This document shows positions 26,135 through 33,287 of a stretch of 64,000 nucleotides of DNA, in pieces. The translations under genes were made by a program, and so were the position numbers. The notes below the pieces were generated by a model. The model searched no databases and was not told where the DNA came from. It saw only the letters and a program-made list of their open reading frames with translations. Position 1 is the stretch's first letter. Every line of letters begins with the position of its first letter. Location: the IMG/VR virus record IMGVR_UViG_3300044796_000222, positions 29,014-93,013 of that record; one strand, given 5' to 3'. Source of the stretch: a virus.

Positions 26135-27144
26135 GGGTCGGCCTGAGCCCAGAACTCGATGAGGCCGCATTGGCCTACTGGCGAGCCAACAGGCGGCCAG
26201 GACGCGTTACCGTCGCACCGAAACTCGACCTAAGAAGTCAGATGATGGCGATTGGGCCAACATTGGCCAAGGGCGTGTCTGGAGATGATCTGGAAACGTT
26301 CGTTGCCGGTGTATGGTCTGTCGACAAAATTAAAGACCCTATCGTCGGGCCGATGCTCTCGATGCCTGGCTTCAGGTCGTTCGCTGGATTCGCTGCGAGG
26401 TGGGCAATGTGTGGATTCCCAGCAGTGTCCGTTGGCCACAGGCTGACTGCGTCGCTGATGTCTACAACCGTGTCACCTGACATCATCGGCGAGATCGTGT
26501 TCCCATGGCCAGCGTTCTCCGTGAACATCCCTCATGGGCTGATCTCGACCATCAGCCCGCAAAGCGGGTTGGCTGAAAGCATCAGCAACGCCTGCATTCA
26601 CAGGTACGTCGACGCTGCCGGCGATGTTTGGTTCGACCTGATCTGTGCCGCCGACACGTGTGAACTTCAGAGCGTGAACGTAAGAGCGGACGTGTTTTTT
26701 CGAGATGATTCGCGAGAGTCGCTGGCCGACGGAGAGTTCTGTGTTGGAGTGGACGAATCAGACGAGCGCGCGCTACTGCTCGTGCGTAGACTGCTTGTCG
26801 GTGTGTGTATCGAAATGAGCGACCGTGCGAATTCGAAGCCTCAAAACAAGAAGGCGCGCATGGGATGCCATGGCGTCATCGATAGAAATGCGCCGGGCAT
26901 GTCGCTCTGGCTTCTGACGCGAGACGTGAAGATCGATGCTCGTGAGGCATGCCGAGAATTCGTGAGCCATGGAGGAAGGTCGCCGGCCGTTCAATCGATG
27001 GTGCGTGGACACCACAAGCGTCAAGCGCATGGTCGGAACGGTTCACTTCGGAAGTGGATTCACGTTGAACCTTACTGGCGCGGACCAGAGGATGCGCCGA
27101 TCGCGGTGCGCTCTCACCGACTGGACGACGGTGCTGCGTCATGA
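26131..27144 (+). CDS. Phage protein with conserved GHxRxQ...WRGPE C-terminus
   Basis: The ATG at 26131 overlaps the previous stop (ATGA) and has GAGGG upstream; a longer reading is out of context. The 337-residue protein is mixed alpha/beta with a Cys/Asp-containing centre (DLICAADTCELQSVNVRAD). It ends with VRGHHKRQAHGRNGSLRKWI, then HVEPYWRGPEDAP. That ending is a recurrent feature of an uncharacterised family of phage and mobile-element proteins I recall, in which a GHxRxQxxGxxxSxRKxxxIxPYWRGPE motif closes the protein. No catalytic motif is evident. Confidence 0.8.
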   Translation: MRVGLSPELDEAALAYWRANRRPGRVTVAPKLDLRSQMMAIGPTLAKGVSGDDLETFVAGVWSVDKIKDPIVGPMLSMPGFRSFAGFAARWAMCGFPAVSVGHRLTASLMSTTVSPDIIGEIVFPWPAFSVNIPHGLISTISPQSGLAESISNACIHRYVDAAGDVWFDLICAADTCELQSVNVRADVFFRDDSRESLADGEFCVGVDESDERALLLVRRLLVGVCIEMSDRANSKPQNKKARMGCHGVIDRNAPGMSLWLLTRDVKIDAREACREFVSHGGRSPAVQSMVRGHHKRQAHGRNGSLRKWIHVEPYWRGPEDAPIAVRSHRLDDGAAS

Positions 27145-27455
27145 CCGCCAACCCCACCAGAGGCGCCTGGCTAGTCCGCCGCGCCACCCTAGACGAAGAG
27201 ATCGCGCGCCTGACGAAGCGCCTCGCGGAGCCGTCGGATCGCAGTAGCCCGCACAATCGCCTCCTAGACTTCGAATCGCGCCGACGTGCCCAAGAGCGCC
27301 TCACAGTCGCGCTGGCTGAACGCCTCGCCCACGGCAGCGATCCCGGCCCCAACGCCGTCGAGTTCGGCTTCGACTGGCTCGCTGGGCACACGCGAAGGAT
27401 CGCGAAAGAGCGTGATGTCGCGCTGGCGAAGTTGAAACGAATGGGGGCGGCCTGA
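27141..27455 (+). CDS. Hypothetical helical protein
   Basis: This 104-residue protein is rich in Arg/Ala/Leu helices (LVRRATLDEEIARLTKRLAE, RIAKERDVALAKLKRM) and is coupled by ATGA to the gene before and by TGATG to the gene after. It is probably a small coiled-coil protein; no family is recognised. Confidence 0.7.
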   Translation: MTANPTRGAWLVRRATLDEEIARLTKRLAEPSDRSSPHNRLLDFESRRRAQERLTVALAERLAHGSDPGPNAVEFGFDWLAGHTRRIAKERDVALAKLKRMGAA

Positions 27456-27886
27456 TGTTCATTTGCGACGACTGCCGAAAGAAGAACTGCGCCAACGAAC
27501 GCGAATTTATGACGTCGTGGGGCACGTGCGAGTTCTGCAAGGCGCAGGCGTCGTGCTCTGACATCCATCACTCGCGGCTGCGTCTGAGGCTACCCGCGAT
27601 CGACCCGATCATGCGCGAGTTGCTGGCCATCGTGGCGACGATGGAGGACGCGTGCGCCGACAGCCACCTGAACGCCAACACGCTCGCAGCCGGCGCGCGA
27701 CGCGTTGATACGCACCGCGATCGCTACGTCGGCGACATCGCGGCACTGGAGTCCGTAGCCGCGCATATCGAAACGATCGTTCGTGAGAAGGTCTTTCGCG
27801 AAATGCTTGCCCGCAAACTGAAAGAACTGGCGCCAGCGTTCGAGGCGGACTTGGCTGAAGCGAAGAAGGGTGGAAGCGATGTCTGA
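27455..27886 (+). CDS. Zinc-finger-like small protein
   Basis: This 143-residue protein begins with a four-cysteine knuckle: CDDCRKKNC, then a spacer and CEFCKAQASC. This is a probable zinc site and resembles the start of many phage mini-proteins. The remainder is helical (LLAIVATMEDACADSHLNAN, SVAAHIETIVREKVF). The spacing of the Cys pairs suggests binding of nucleic acid or protein, but nothing more specific can be read. Confidence 0.75.
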   Translation: MFICDDCRKKNCANEREFMTSWGTCEFCKAQASCSDIHHSRLRLRLPAIDPIMRELLAIVATMEDACADSHLNANTLAAGARRVDTHRDRYVGDIAALESVAAHIETIVREKVFREMLARKLKELAPAFEADLAEAKKGGSDV

Positions 27887-28244
27887 CACAACGATCAAGA
27901 TCGAACCATCGACAGCGGACTTGCGCGAAGCCGTCTCCGAGTGGGCGACCAAGCGCTTCGGCGCGACGTTCGGCCAGGACAGTGGCGGCGCTTGCCGAGC
28001 ACTTCCCAAGTCGGCTCGCGGCTTCTTCGACGCCATCAAGAAACTCGTTTCGCACCTTCCGACTATGACGCTCGACGTGACGCACACGCTGCCCGCTCGT
28101 TGGGTCGCCGTCGCTTACGTCCATCAAGGTCGCGTCAAGCGCTACCAACTGAGGCATGAACGGAACCGCAAGGTCCGCACGCGAGTCCATGACGTCACGT
28201 TTCGGCGAGACGGGCAGTCGATCGTCGGCGACGGGTGGGCGTGA
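27879..28244 (+). CDS. Hypothetical protein
   Basis: The ATG at 27879 (MSDTTIKIEPS) is preferred over a GTG nine bases upstream. The 121-residue product has a helical start (LREAVSEWATKRFGATF) and a beta region rich in basic residues (VHQGRVKRYQLRHERNRKVR). The basic surface might contact nucleic acid. No family is recognised. Confidence 0.7.
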   Translation: MSDTTIKIEPSTADLREAVSEWATKRFGATFGQDSGGACRALPKSARGFFDAIKKLVSHLPTMTLDVTHTLPARWVAVAYVHQGRVKRYQLRHERNRKVRTRVHDVTFRRDGQSIVGDGWA

Positions 28245-28495
28245 TGACTTGCGCCACCATATGTCGAGCATGCCACCAAATGACGCCGGCCGTTTCGCCG
28301 GTCATCCTGGCATTCGCGCCCGTCTACACCAAAACGTGCGCCAAGTGCCAGGGCATCAACGCGACGAATCGGATGCCGGAAGGCTCAGTCGTCGATTGGG
28401 GATACGAGGCAGAGGCTAAGCCGACGCCCGGAACCGTCAATCACACGACCGTCGACGGCAAAGGCGCTGTCGCGAGGCTGCGGAGGAAGCGATGA
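28244..28495 (+). CDS. Zinc-ribbon mini-protein
   Basis: This is an 83-residue protein starting at the ATG that overlaps the previous stop (TGATG). The N-terminal C-A-T-I-C-R-A-C-H knuckle and the later TCAKCQGINATNRMPEGSVV form a probable zinc ribbon. The C-terminus is basic (GAVARLRRKR). It is typical of phage small zinc proteins of unknown function. Confidence 0.7.
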   Translation: MTCATICRACHQMTPAVSPVILAFAPVYTKTCAKCQGINATNRMPEGSVVDWGYEAEAKPTPGTVNHTTVDGKGAVARLRRKR

Positions 28496-28713
28496 CCGAC
28501 ATCGAGAAACTCATCGAACTCATCATGGCGCGCACAACCACCGTCGCGTGGGTCGGTTTCGCGCGAGACTTCAACTACTTCGTCATCCTCTACGGGCGAG
28601 CCGTCAGCGACGACGACGTTGCCGTAGCGAAGCGCTGCGTCTGCGACGTCTATCCGAAAGCCATCAACCTGGACGTGATTCGCGCTCGCGTGAGGTTGGA
28701 GGACCTGTCATGA
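28492..28713 (+). CDS. Hypothetical small protein
   Basis: This is a 73-residue protein with a hydrophobic start (MTDIEKLIELIMARTTTVAW) and a helix with two Cys (VAKRCVCDVYPKAINLD). It is coupled by ATGA overlap on both sides. No domain is recognised. Confidence 0.65.
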   Translation: MTDIEKLIELIMARTTTVAWVGFARDFNYFVILYGRAVSDDDVAVAKRCVCDVYPKAINLDVIRARVRLEDLS

Positions 28714-28919
28714 CCGACGAAGAAATCAAGACGCACAACGACGCAGTAGAAGCCGAATACGCAACGATGCTCACAACGCTGCCTGCCGAGGAGCGGCGCT
28801 TTGCGTTCGATCTTGCGCGCGAACTCTTACTCAAGAGCGAATACGCCTCGCCGGTTGACTCGTTGCGCAAAGCGACGTGGTTCCACTCCGAGGCGAAAAG
28901 GCGCGGGCTACTGATATGA
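28710..28919 (+). CDS. Hypothetical small helical protein
   Basis: The ATG at 28710 overlaps the previous stop (ATGA), so the longer upstream extension is not used. The 69-residue product is helical (AVEAEYATMLTTLPAEERRF, ARELLLKSEYASPVDSLRKA). It overlaps the truncated DUF2493-like gene by four bases. No family is recognised. Confidence 0.65.
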   Translation: MTDEEIKTHNDAVEAEYATMLTTLPAEERRFAFDLARELLLKSEYASPVDSLRKATWFHSEAKRRGLLI

Positions 28920-29026
28920 TCGCCGTCGTATGCGGCTCCCGCGACTCCCGAGATCGCGACGGCGTCTTCGCTGTGCTCGATCGCATCCACGCCGAGACGC
29001 CGATTACGCCTTGCCTATCCGGTTGA
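28916..29026 (+). pseudogene. DUF2493-like gene truncated by TnpB element
   Basis: This frame encodes only 36 residues: MIAVVCGSRDSRDRDGVFAV, then LDRIHAETPITPCLSG and a stop inside the insertion. The pattern VxVCGxRD....RVxxxLDxIHxxxPIT is the start of DUF2493/SLOG-type (YspA-like) proteins, which normally continue with GGARGAD and run for over 100 residues. The continuation is missing and the TnpB element starts within the last codons (29012 onward). The right flank after 30437 does not contain the lost half, so part of the gene may also have been deleted. The ATGA overlap with the previous gene shows it was part of the operon. Confidence 0.7.
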
Positions 29027-29072
29027 CTCCCTCCCCTTGACACCTTCCCTACTTCTGGTGTACGCATTCAAC

Positions 29073-30434
29073 ATGTCCGCTGAGAAGACCCACCAGCGAA
29101 TTGTTCGGGAATTAGACCCAAACAACGAGGTGCTGACGTCTTTTCGCAAATACGCGGGAACCAAAAGGCTTGTCTACAACTTGTACTTGGAGGCCGCCCA
29201 GACGCTCTTTCACTCGTGCCAAGACAAGGTACGCTTCCTCAAGAAGAACGACTTCAAGCGGGAGTTCACTGCGCGTAGGCACTCAGACTTCCCTTGGATG
29301 GACGAAATCCCATCCAATCTCATCGAACTTGCTATCGATGACGCCGATCGTGCCTATCAAAACTTCTACGCCGCTCGCAAGAAGGCTAGGAAGGTGGGAC
29401 TCCCTCGTCGAAAGAAGAAAGGCAACGCACGAGACTCCTTCCGCTTCCGAAACGAGCTAGTCAAACTTCTAGACCGTCGGCATATACACGTCTCCAAGAT
29501 CGGCCGGGTCAGACTCAAAGAGCCCCTTCGCTTCATCAAAGACCAACGGGTCGTAAGCCTCACAGTCTATCGCGAAGCCGATCGCTGGTTCGGATCGTTT
29601 CTGGTCGAAGAACCCTTGGCCACACCTGTTCCGCCTACTAATCCGATCGTGGGAGTAGACCTCGGGGTCCTCACGTTCGCGACCGTTTCGGACGGTTTCA
29701 GCTACCAAAGAGTCGCTCACACCAACGCTCTCAAGTCCTCATTGAAGCGTCTCCAACGTCTTAGTCGTCAACAGTCACGAAAGGAAAGGGGCTCAAACAG
29801 CAAGAAGAAAGCCACCATGAAGCTCGCCCGACAGCATAGGCGAGTGAAGAATATCCGAGAGACGCAGATCCACAAGCTCACCACGAAGCTGGCGAAAACC
29901 AAGTCAGTCGTCGTGATCGAGGACCTCAACGTCTCTGGGATGGTGAAGAACAAGAACCTAGCGCGATCCGTCATGGATCAAGGGTTCGGGATGGTCCGAC
30001 GCCAGTTGGAGTACAAGACCAAGAAGTTCGGGTCTCGCCTCCTCGTGGTCGATCGGTTTTTCCCGTCCTCGAAGCTGTGCTCTGTGTGCGGGTTCAAGTG
30101 CGAGAAGATGCCTCTTAGTGTGAGGCGTTGGAGTTGCGTCAAGTGCGGCGCAACCCACGATAGGGACGAGAACGCCTCGGAGAACCTGAGGCAAGAAGGC
30201 CAACGCATGTTGGCTAACGATTTAGTACCCCAAATGCTGGGGGAATTTACGCCTGAGGAGATCCCTCTGGGGGTGGACGGCACGATGATGGGGTGCACTG
30301 GAAGCACCCCAGAGGCGTCTACTGCCCATGGGTCGTTGAACCAGGAAGCGGGCTCAACGTGTGGGAAGTCCTCACGTACGGTAAGTCCCGTCAATGCCGG
30401 AGGCTCCCCACTCGTGGGGGAGCCTACCGGATAG
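29073..30434 (+). CDS. tnpB: TnpB RNA-guided nuclease
   Basis: This encodes 453 residues from the ATG at 29073; GTG 29058 and TTG 29037 are alternative starts. The nuclease uses an omega RNA to cut DNA. The N-terminal part is the OrfB helix-turn-helix/REC region. RuvC motif I is IVGVDLGVLTFATV (Asp196), motif II is VVVIEDLNVSGM (Glu283), and the zinc finger C-S-V-C-G ... C-V-K-C-G lies before RuvC III HDRDENASENL (Asp365). All catalytic positions are present, so it is probably active. The C-terminal ~65 residues extend beyond the usual end over the putative guide RNA region. Confidence 0.9.
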   Translation: MSAEKTHQRIVRELDPNNEVLTSFRKYAGTKRLVYNLYLEAAQTLFHSCQDKVRFLKKNDFKREFTARRHSDFPWMDEIPSNLIELAIDDADRAYQNFYAARKKARKVGLPRRKKKGNARDSFRFRNELVKLLDRRHIHVSKIGRVRLKEPLRFIKDQRVVSLTVYREADRWFGSFLVEEPLATPVPPTNPIVGVDLGVLTFATVSDGFSYQRVAHTNALKSSLKRLQRLSRQQSRKERGSNSKKKATMKLARQHRRVKNIRETQIHKLTTKLAKTKSVVVIEDLNVSGMVKNKNLARSVMDQGFGMVRRQLEYKTKKFGSRLLVVDRFFPSSKLCSVCGFKCEKMPLSVRRWSCVKCGATHDRDENASENLRQEGQRMLANDLVPQMLGEFTPEEIPLGVDGTMMGCTGSTPEASTAHGSLNQEAGSTCGKSSRTVSPVNAGGSPLVGEPTG

Positions 30435-30437
30435 GCA
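30300..30437 (+). ncRNA. Putative omega RNA (reRNA) at tnpB right end
   Basis: In TnpB elements the guide RNA derives from the 3' end of tnpB through the right end, with the guide read from flanking DNA. This stretch has the expected hairpin just before the end (stem 30402-30409/30417-30424, loop of 7) and lies inside the unusually long C-terminal coding region. The 5' boundary is arbitrary. The guide would begin at or near 30430-30440. This is inferred from element anatomy. Confidence 0.35.
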
Positions 30438-30574
30438 TGGAAGACGCGTGCCGCTACATCGTCGCCTGTCGTCGAGACGGCGCCGCCCAGCAGGCCGAGT
30501 GCGTCCACGGCCGCTCCGACGGCGCGCTCGCTCTCGTCGCGAAGGCGCTGGCGGCGCTGGGTATTAGGGCTTGA
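30437..30574 (+). CDS. Small ORF flanking the TnpB element
   Basis: A 45-residue ORF starts at the ATG embedded in the element's last base (MEDACRYIVACRRDGAAQQA) and ends with a helical DGALALVAKALAALGIR. Its composition looks protein-like. It may be an intact small gene or the tail of a gene damaged by the insertion. The upstream reading in the same frame lies within the element. No family is recognised. Confidence 0.35.
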   Translation: MEDACRYIVACRRDGAAQQAECVHGRSDGALALVAKALAALGIRA

Positions 30575-30598
30575 CGGGCGCCGCATCATGCTCATGTT
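30571..30598 (+). promoter_or_regulatory. Promoter of the RNA ligase operon
   Basis: TTGACG (30571-30576), a 16-base spacer and CATGTT (30593-30598) match the promoter pattern seen before other gene blocks here. About 30 bases separate it from the ligase ATG at 30629, with a GGAG Shine-Dalgarno between. It places the two ligases and the HNH gene in a separate transcription unit from the TnpB region. Confidence 0.5.
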
Positions 30599-30628
30599 GA
30601 CGCCTTCCATCGAAGGAGAGCCGAGAAG

Positions 30629-31753
30629 ATGATCGACAGGCTGTGCATCCAAAAGTTGCTCGACGAGCGCGGTTTCGACGAAGCGTTCCTCGTCTCCAAC
30701 TACGGCATCAAGGCGCGCGTCGATCGCACGCACCCGAACCTCGTCCTGTTCAAATACGACCAGATCGCGTCGCCGATGGGCGAGAGAATCGTACAGGAGT
30801 GTCGCGGTGTCATCCTCGACAAGTCCGACGGTTGGTCGGTCGTCTCGCGCGCCTTCGACAAATTTTTCAATCACGGTGAAGGCCATGCCGCACCGATCGA
30901 TTGGTCCACGGCGGCGGTGCAAGAGAAGCTCGACGGGTCGCTCTGCGTGCTCTACGCCTACGACGGCAAGTGGCGCGTCGCGACCACTGGCACGCCTGAC
31001 GGCTTCGGCGACGTGAACGGATTCGGCATCACGTTCGCCGACTACTTTTGGAAGACGTTCAACGCGTGCGGAGGCCGTCTTCCGACGATCGACTCGACCG
31101 GACGTCATCCATCGCAGTTCTTCTTCGAACTGTGCGGCAAGTTCAACCGCGTCGTCGTGAGGCATGAAACGGATCGCGTCGTCGCTCTCGGCGCCCGTCA
31201 CGAAGGCAAAGAAGTCGGACCGCACTTCGCCGCTGACGCCACCGGCATCGCGCCCGTCCAATGCTTCTCACTCCAGTCGTTCGACGACATCGCCGCGACC
31301 TTCGGCGCGCTCAGTCCGCTCGCACAAGAGGGCTACGTGGTCGTTGACGCCGACTTCCGACGCGTGAAGGTCAAGCATCCCGGTTACGTCGCGCTTCATC
31401 ACGCGAAGGACGGACTTGGTCCGAAGGCGTTTCTTCAGATCGCCCGCTCCGGCGAGACATCCGAAGTCCTGTCCGCCTTCCCAGAGTTCCGAGAGCACAT
31501 GGAGCAGGTGAAGGCGAAACTCGACGCACTCATCGCCGAGACGGATGCCACCTACGCGGCGCATCGCCACCACGAAGTTCAGAAAGACTTCGCGATCGCG
31601 ATCAAGGATTCGCCTGGACGTGCAGCGATGTTCTCGATCCGATCTGGACGGCATCGCGACGCTCGGCACTACTACGCCGAGACGCAGATCGATCCGTTGA
31701 TGCGACTGCTTGGCCTGAAGGCCGAACAGCAGGCCGAAGGAGACGCGACATGA
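30629..31753 (+). CDS. RNA ligase, T4 Rnl1 family
   Basis: This 374-residue protein seals RNA ends (ATP-dependent 3'-OH/5'-phosphate joining), in T4 used to repair tRNA cleaved by host defence nucleases. The nucleotidyl-transferase motif I is QEKLDGSL, with Lys100 as the AMP-accepting residue; T4 Rnl1 uses Lys99. Upstream QECRGVILD and FDKFFNHGEG match the Rnl1 segment KFFNYGE. Downstream FFFELCGKF and EGYVVVD plus RVKVKHPGYV fit motifs III, IV and V. The gene has GGAG before its ATG and overlaps the second ligase by ATGA. Confidence 0.9.
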   Translation: MIDRLCIQKLLDERGFDEAFLVSNYGIKARVDRTHPNLVLFKYDQIASPMGERIVQECRGVILDKSDGWSVVSRAFDKFFNHGEGHAAPIDWSTAAVQEKLDGSLCVLYAYDGKWRVATTGTPDGFGDVNGFGITFADYFWKTFNACGGRLPTIDSTGRHPSQFFFELCGKFNRVVVRHETDRVVALGARHEGKEVGPHFAADATGIAPVQCFSLQSFDDIAATFGALSPLAQEGYVVVDADFRRVKVKHPGYVALHHAKDGLGPKAFLQIARSGETSEVLSAFPEFREHMEQVKAKLDALIAETDATYAAHRHHEVQKDFAIAIKDSPGRAAMFSIRSGRHRDARHYYAETQIDPLMRLLGLKAEQQAEGDAT

Positions 31754-32712
31754 GCGAGTTCCACGTTGAGGTCGTGCGCCTCGGACCAATCACTAAACAT
31801 CCGAACGCGGACACGCTGTCGATTACGATGGTCCATGGGGGCTATCCGGCGATCGTGCGAACGGGCGACTTCAAAGAGGGCGATCTCGCCGTCTACGTTC
31901 CGGTCGACGCGATCGTGCCAGAGACGCCGCGCTTCTCGTTTCTTGGCGTCCACCGTCGAATCAAGGCGAAGCGTCTGCGCGACGTCTTCTCGATGGGCCT
32001 TCTCATCGCCGCCGATCCCGGCATGGTCGAAGGCCAAAATGTCGCGGAAGCGCTCGGCATCACGAAATGGGAACCCGACAACCCGACGGAGGGAAGCGCT
32101 GACGAGCCTGATCGCGGCGCGATGCCTTGCTACACCGACATCGAAGGTCTGCGCCGTTGGAAATACGCGCTCATCGAAGGTGAGGAGGTCGTCATCACCG
32201 AGAAGATCCACGGCGAGAACTTCCGCGCCGTCCATGACGGTGAGCGCCTCTGGGTTGGCTCACGAACACGCTTGAAGTTGCCAGTTGAGAACGACGGCAA
32301 GTGGTGGTCGGCGGCACGGCGCGCTGGCGTTCCAGAGGCGTTGGCGAAGATGCCAAACGTCATCATCTTCGGCGAGTCTCACGGCTACACCGGAGGCTTC
32401 CCGTACGGTACCGGGCGGCAACCGACGCTGCGTCTATTCGACGCGATGGACGCGAAGACGCGGAAGTACCTCGATTGGGACGACTTCGTTCGCGTGACAG
32501 ACGAACTGTCGTTGCCGCGCGTTCCGGTCCTCTATCGCGGTCCGTGGAATGCAGAGCTGGTCGCGTTGGCGGAAGGATCGTCGACCATTGACTCCTCGCA
32601 TGTCCGCGAGGGCATCGTTGTGAAGCCCACGCGCGAACGATCCGGCGAGCAGATCGGGCGCACGATCCTGAAGATCCACGGCGAAGGATTTCTCACCAGA
32701 AAAGGCGCGTAA
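31750..32712 (+). CDS. RNA ligase, DraRnl (Rnl5)-like family
   Basis: This 320-residue ligase is of a different family from its neighbour. The N-terminal ~100 residues form an OB-like module (KHPNADTLSITMVHGGYPAI, GDLAVYVPVDAIVP) as in Deinococcus DraRnl. Motif I is TEKIHGENFRA (Lys152). Then follow IFGESHGYTGGFPYG (motif III region), HVREGIVVKP (IV) and RTILKIHGEGF (V). DraRnl seals nicked RNA or RNA-containing duplexes. It is coupled by ATGA to the Rnl1-type gene. A ligase pair of two families suggests complementary substrates, which is an inference. Confidence 0.85.
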   Translation: MSEFHVEVVRLGPITKHPNADTLSITMVHGGYPAIVRTGDFKEGDLAVYVPVDAIVPETPRFSFLGVHRRIKAKRLRDVFSMGLLIAADPGMVEGQNVAEALGITKWEPDNPTEGSADEPDRGAMPCYTDIEGLRRWKYALIEGEEVVITEKIHGENFRAVHDGERLWVGSRTRLKLPVENDGKWWSAARRAGVPEALAKMPNVIIFGESHGYTGGFPYGTGRQPTLRLFDAMDAKTRKYLDWDDFVRVTDELSLPRVPVLYRGPWNAELVALAEGSSTIDSSHVREGIVVKPTRERSGEQIGRTILKIHGEGFLTRKGA

Positions 32713-32729
32713 GCGAACGGGAACCACAA

Positions 32730-33275
32730 ATGCCAAGACGATGGGCGCAAGAGTTGACGGCGGAGATGATCGGTCTGAATCCGACGATCGTGAAGCGTTT
32801 CTGGGCGCAGGTCGCGGAGCCAAATGAGCGCGGGTGCCGGCTGTGGACCGGAGCGCTACGAGGCAAGACCGGCTACGGCTGCATGAAGGTCAACAAGAAG
32901 GTCTACGACACGCACCGCCTCGGCTTCGTAATCCGATTCGGAACAGTCAGCGCCGGCAGAGTGGTGCGCCACTCGTGCGACATCCGCCGCTGCGTAGAAC
33001 ATCTTCTGATCGGCTCTTCGGCCGACAACCATCGCGATATGGTAGTCCGTGGGCGCGCCGTAACGCCAGCGCAGATGAGCGCGAAAATGAAGGCGCTTGG
33101 CCATCGTCCGCCACCGCCGAAGCGAACACTCAACCCAGAGCAGGTTCGGCTGGTTCGGATGCGGGTCAAGGCTGGCGATACGCACCAATCGATTGCTGAC
33201 GATTTCGGCATTTGTCGGCAATCGATCACGATGATTGTCGGCGGGAGAACCTATACGGATATCGCGAGCGCGTGA
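32730..33275 (+). CDS. HNH endonuclease with C-terminal HTH
   Basis: This 181-residue free-standing HNH nuclease, likely a homing enzyme, lies at the end of the plus block. The HNH region runs CRLWTGALRGKTGYGCMKVN, KKVYDTHRLGFVIRFG, then VVRHSCDIRRCVEHLLIGSS with ADNHRDMVVRG. This is the common phage pattern GYG, AHR, VCHxCDxPxCxNPxHL, xxDNxxDM. The C-terminus has LNPEQVRLVRMRVKAGDTHQ ... ADDFGICRQSITMI, a resolvase-type HTH for target recognition. The domain plan equals that of the HNH gene at 57073-57603. Confidence 0.85.
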   Translation: MPRRWAQELTAEMIGLNPTIVKRFWAQVAEPNERGCRLWTGALRGKTGYGCMKVNKKVYDTHRLGFVIRFGTVSAGRVVRHSCDIRRCVEHLLIGSSADNHRDMVVRGRAVTPAQMSAKMKALGHRPPPPKRTLNPEQVRLVRMRVKAGDTHQSIADDFGICRQSITMIVGGRTYTDIASA

Positions 33276-33287
33276 ATCAACTAACCG

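Larger units (their letters stand above)
29012..30437 (+). mobile_element. TnpB-only IS200/IS605-type (IS1341-like) element
   Basis: The element carries one intact tnpB and no tnpA. A 12-base sequence TGCCTATCCGGT at 29012-29023 is repeated inverted at 30426-30437 (ACCGGATAGGCA). Just inside both ends partial complementarity continues (ACTCCC against GGGGGAGCC). The right end also has a hairpin with an 8-base stem (GGCTCCCC 30402-30409 / GGGGAGCC 30417-30424). Classical IS605 elements have subterminal hairpins rather than terminal repeats, so the borders are inferred. TTGAC appears at 29023-29027, a plausible target-adjacent motif. It interrupts the DUF2493-like gene. Confidence 0.65.

Noticed and set aside
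29037-29064. TTGACA before tnpB as a promoter
   Set aside because: The -10 at the right distance (TGTACG) is poor and the site is at the element border; kept only as a remark.
29978-31261. 427-residue minus-strand frame across tnpB and the RNA ligase
   Set aside because: Overlaps two genes with strong motifs and shows no domain; a GC shadow.
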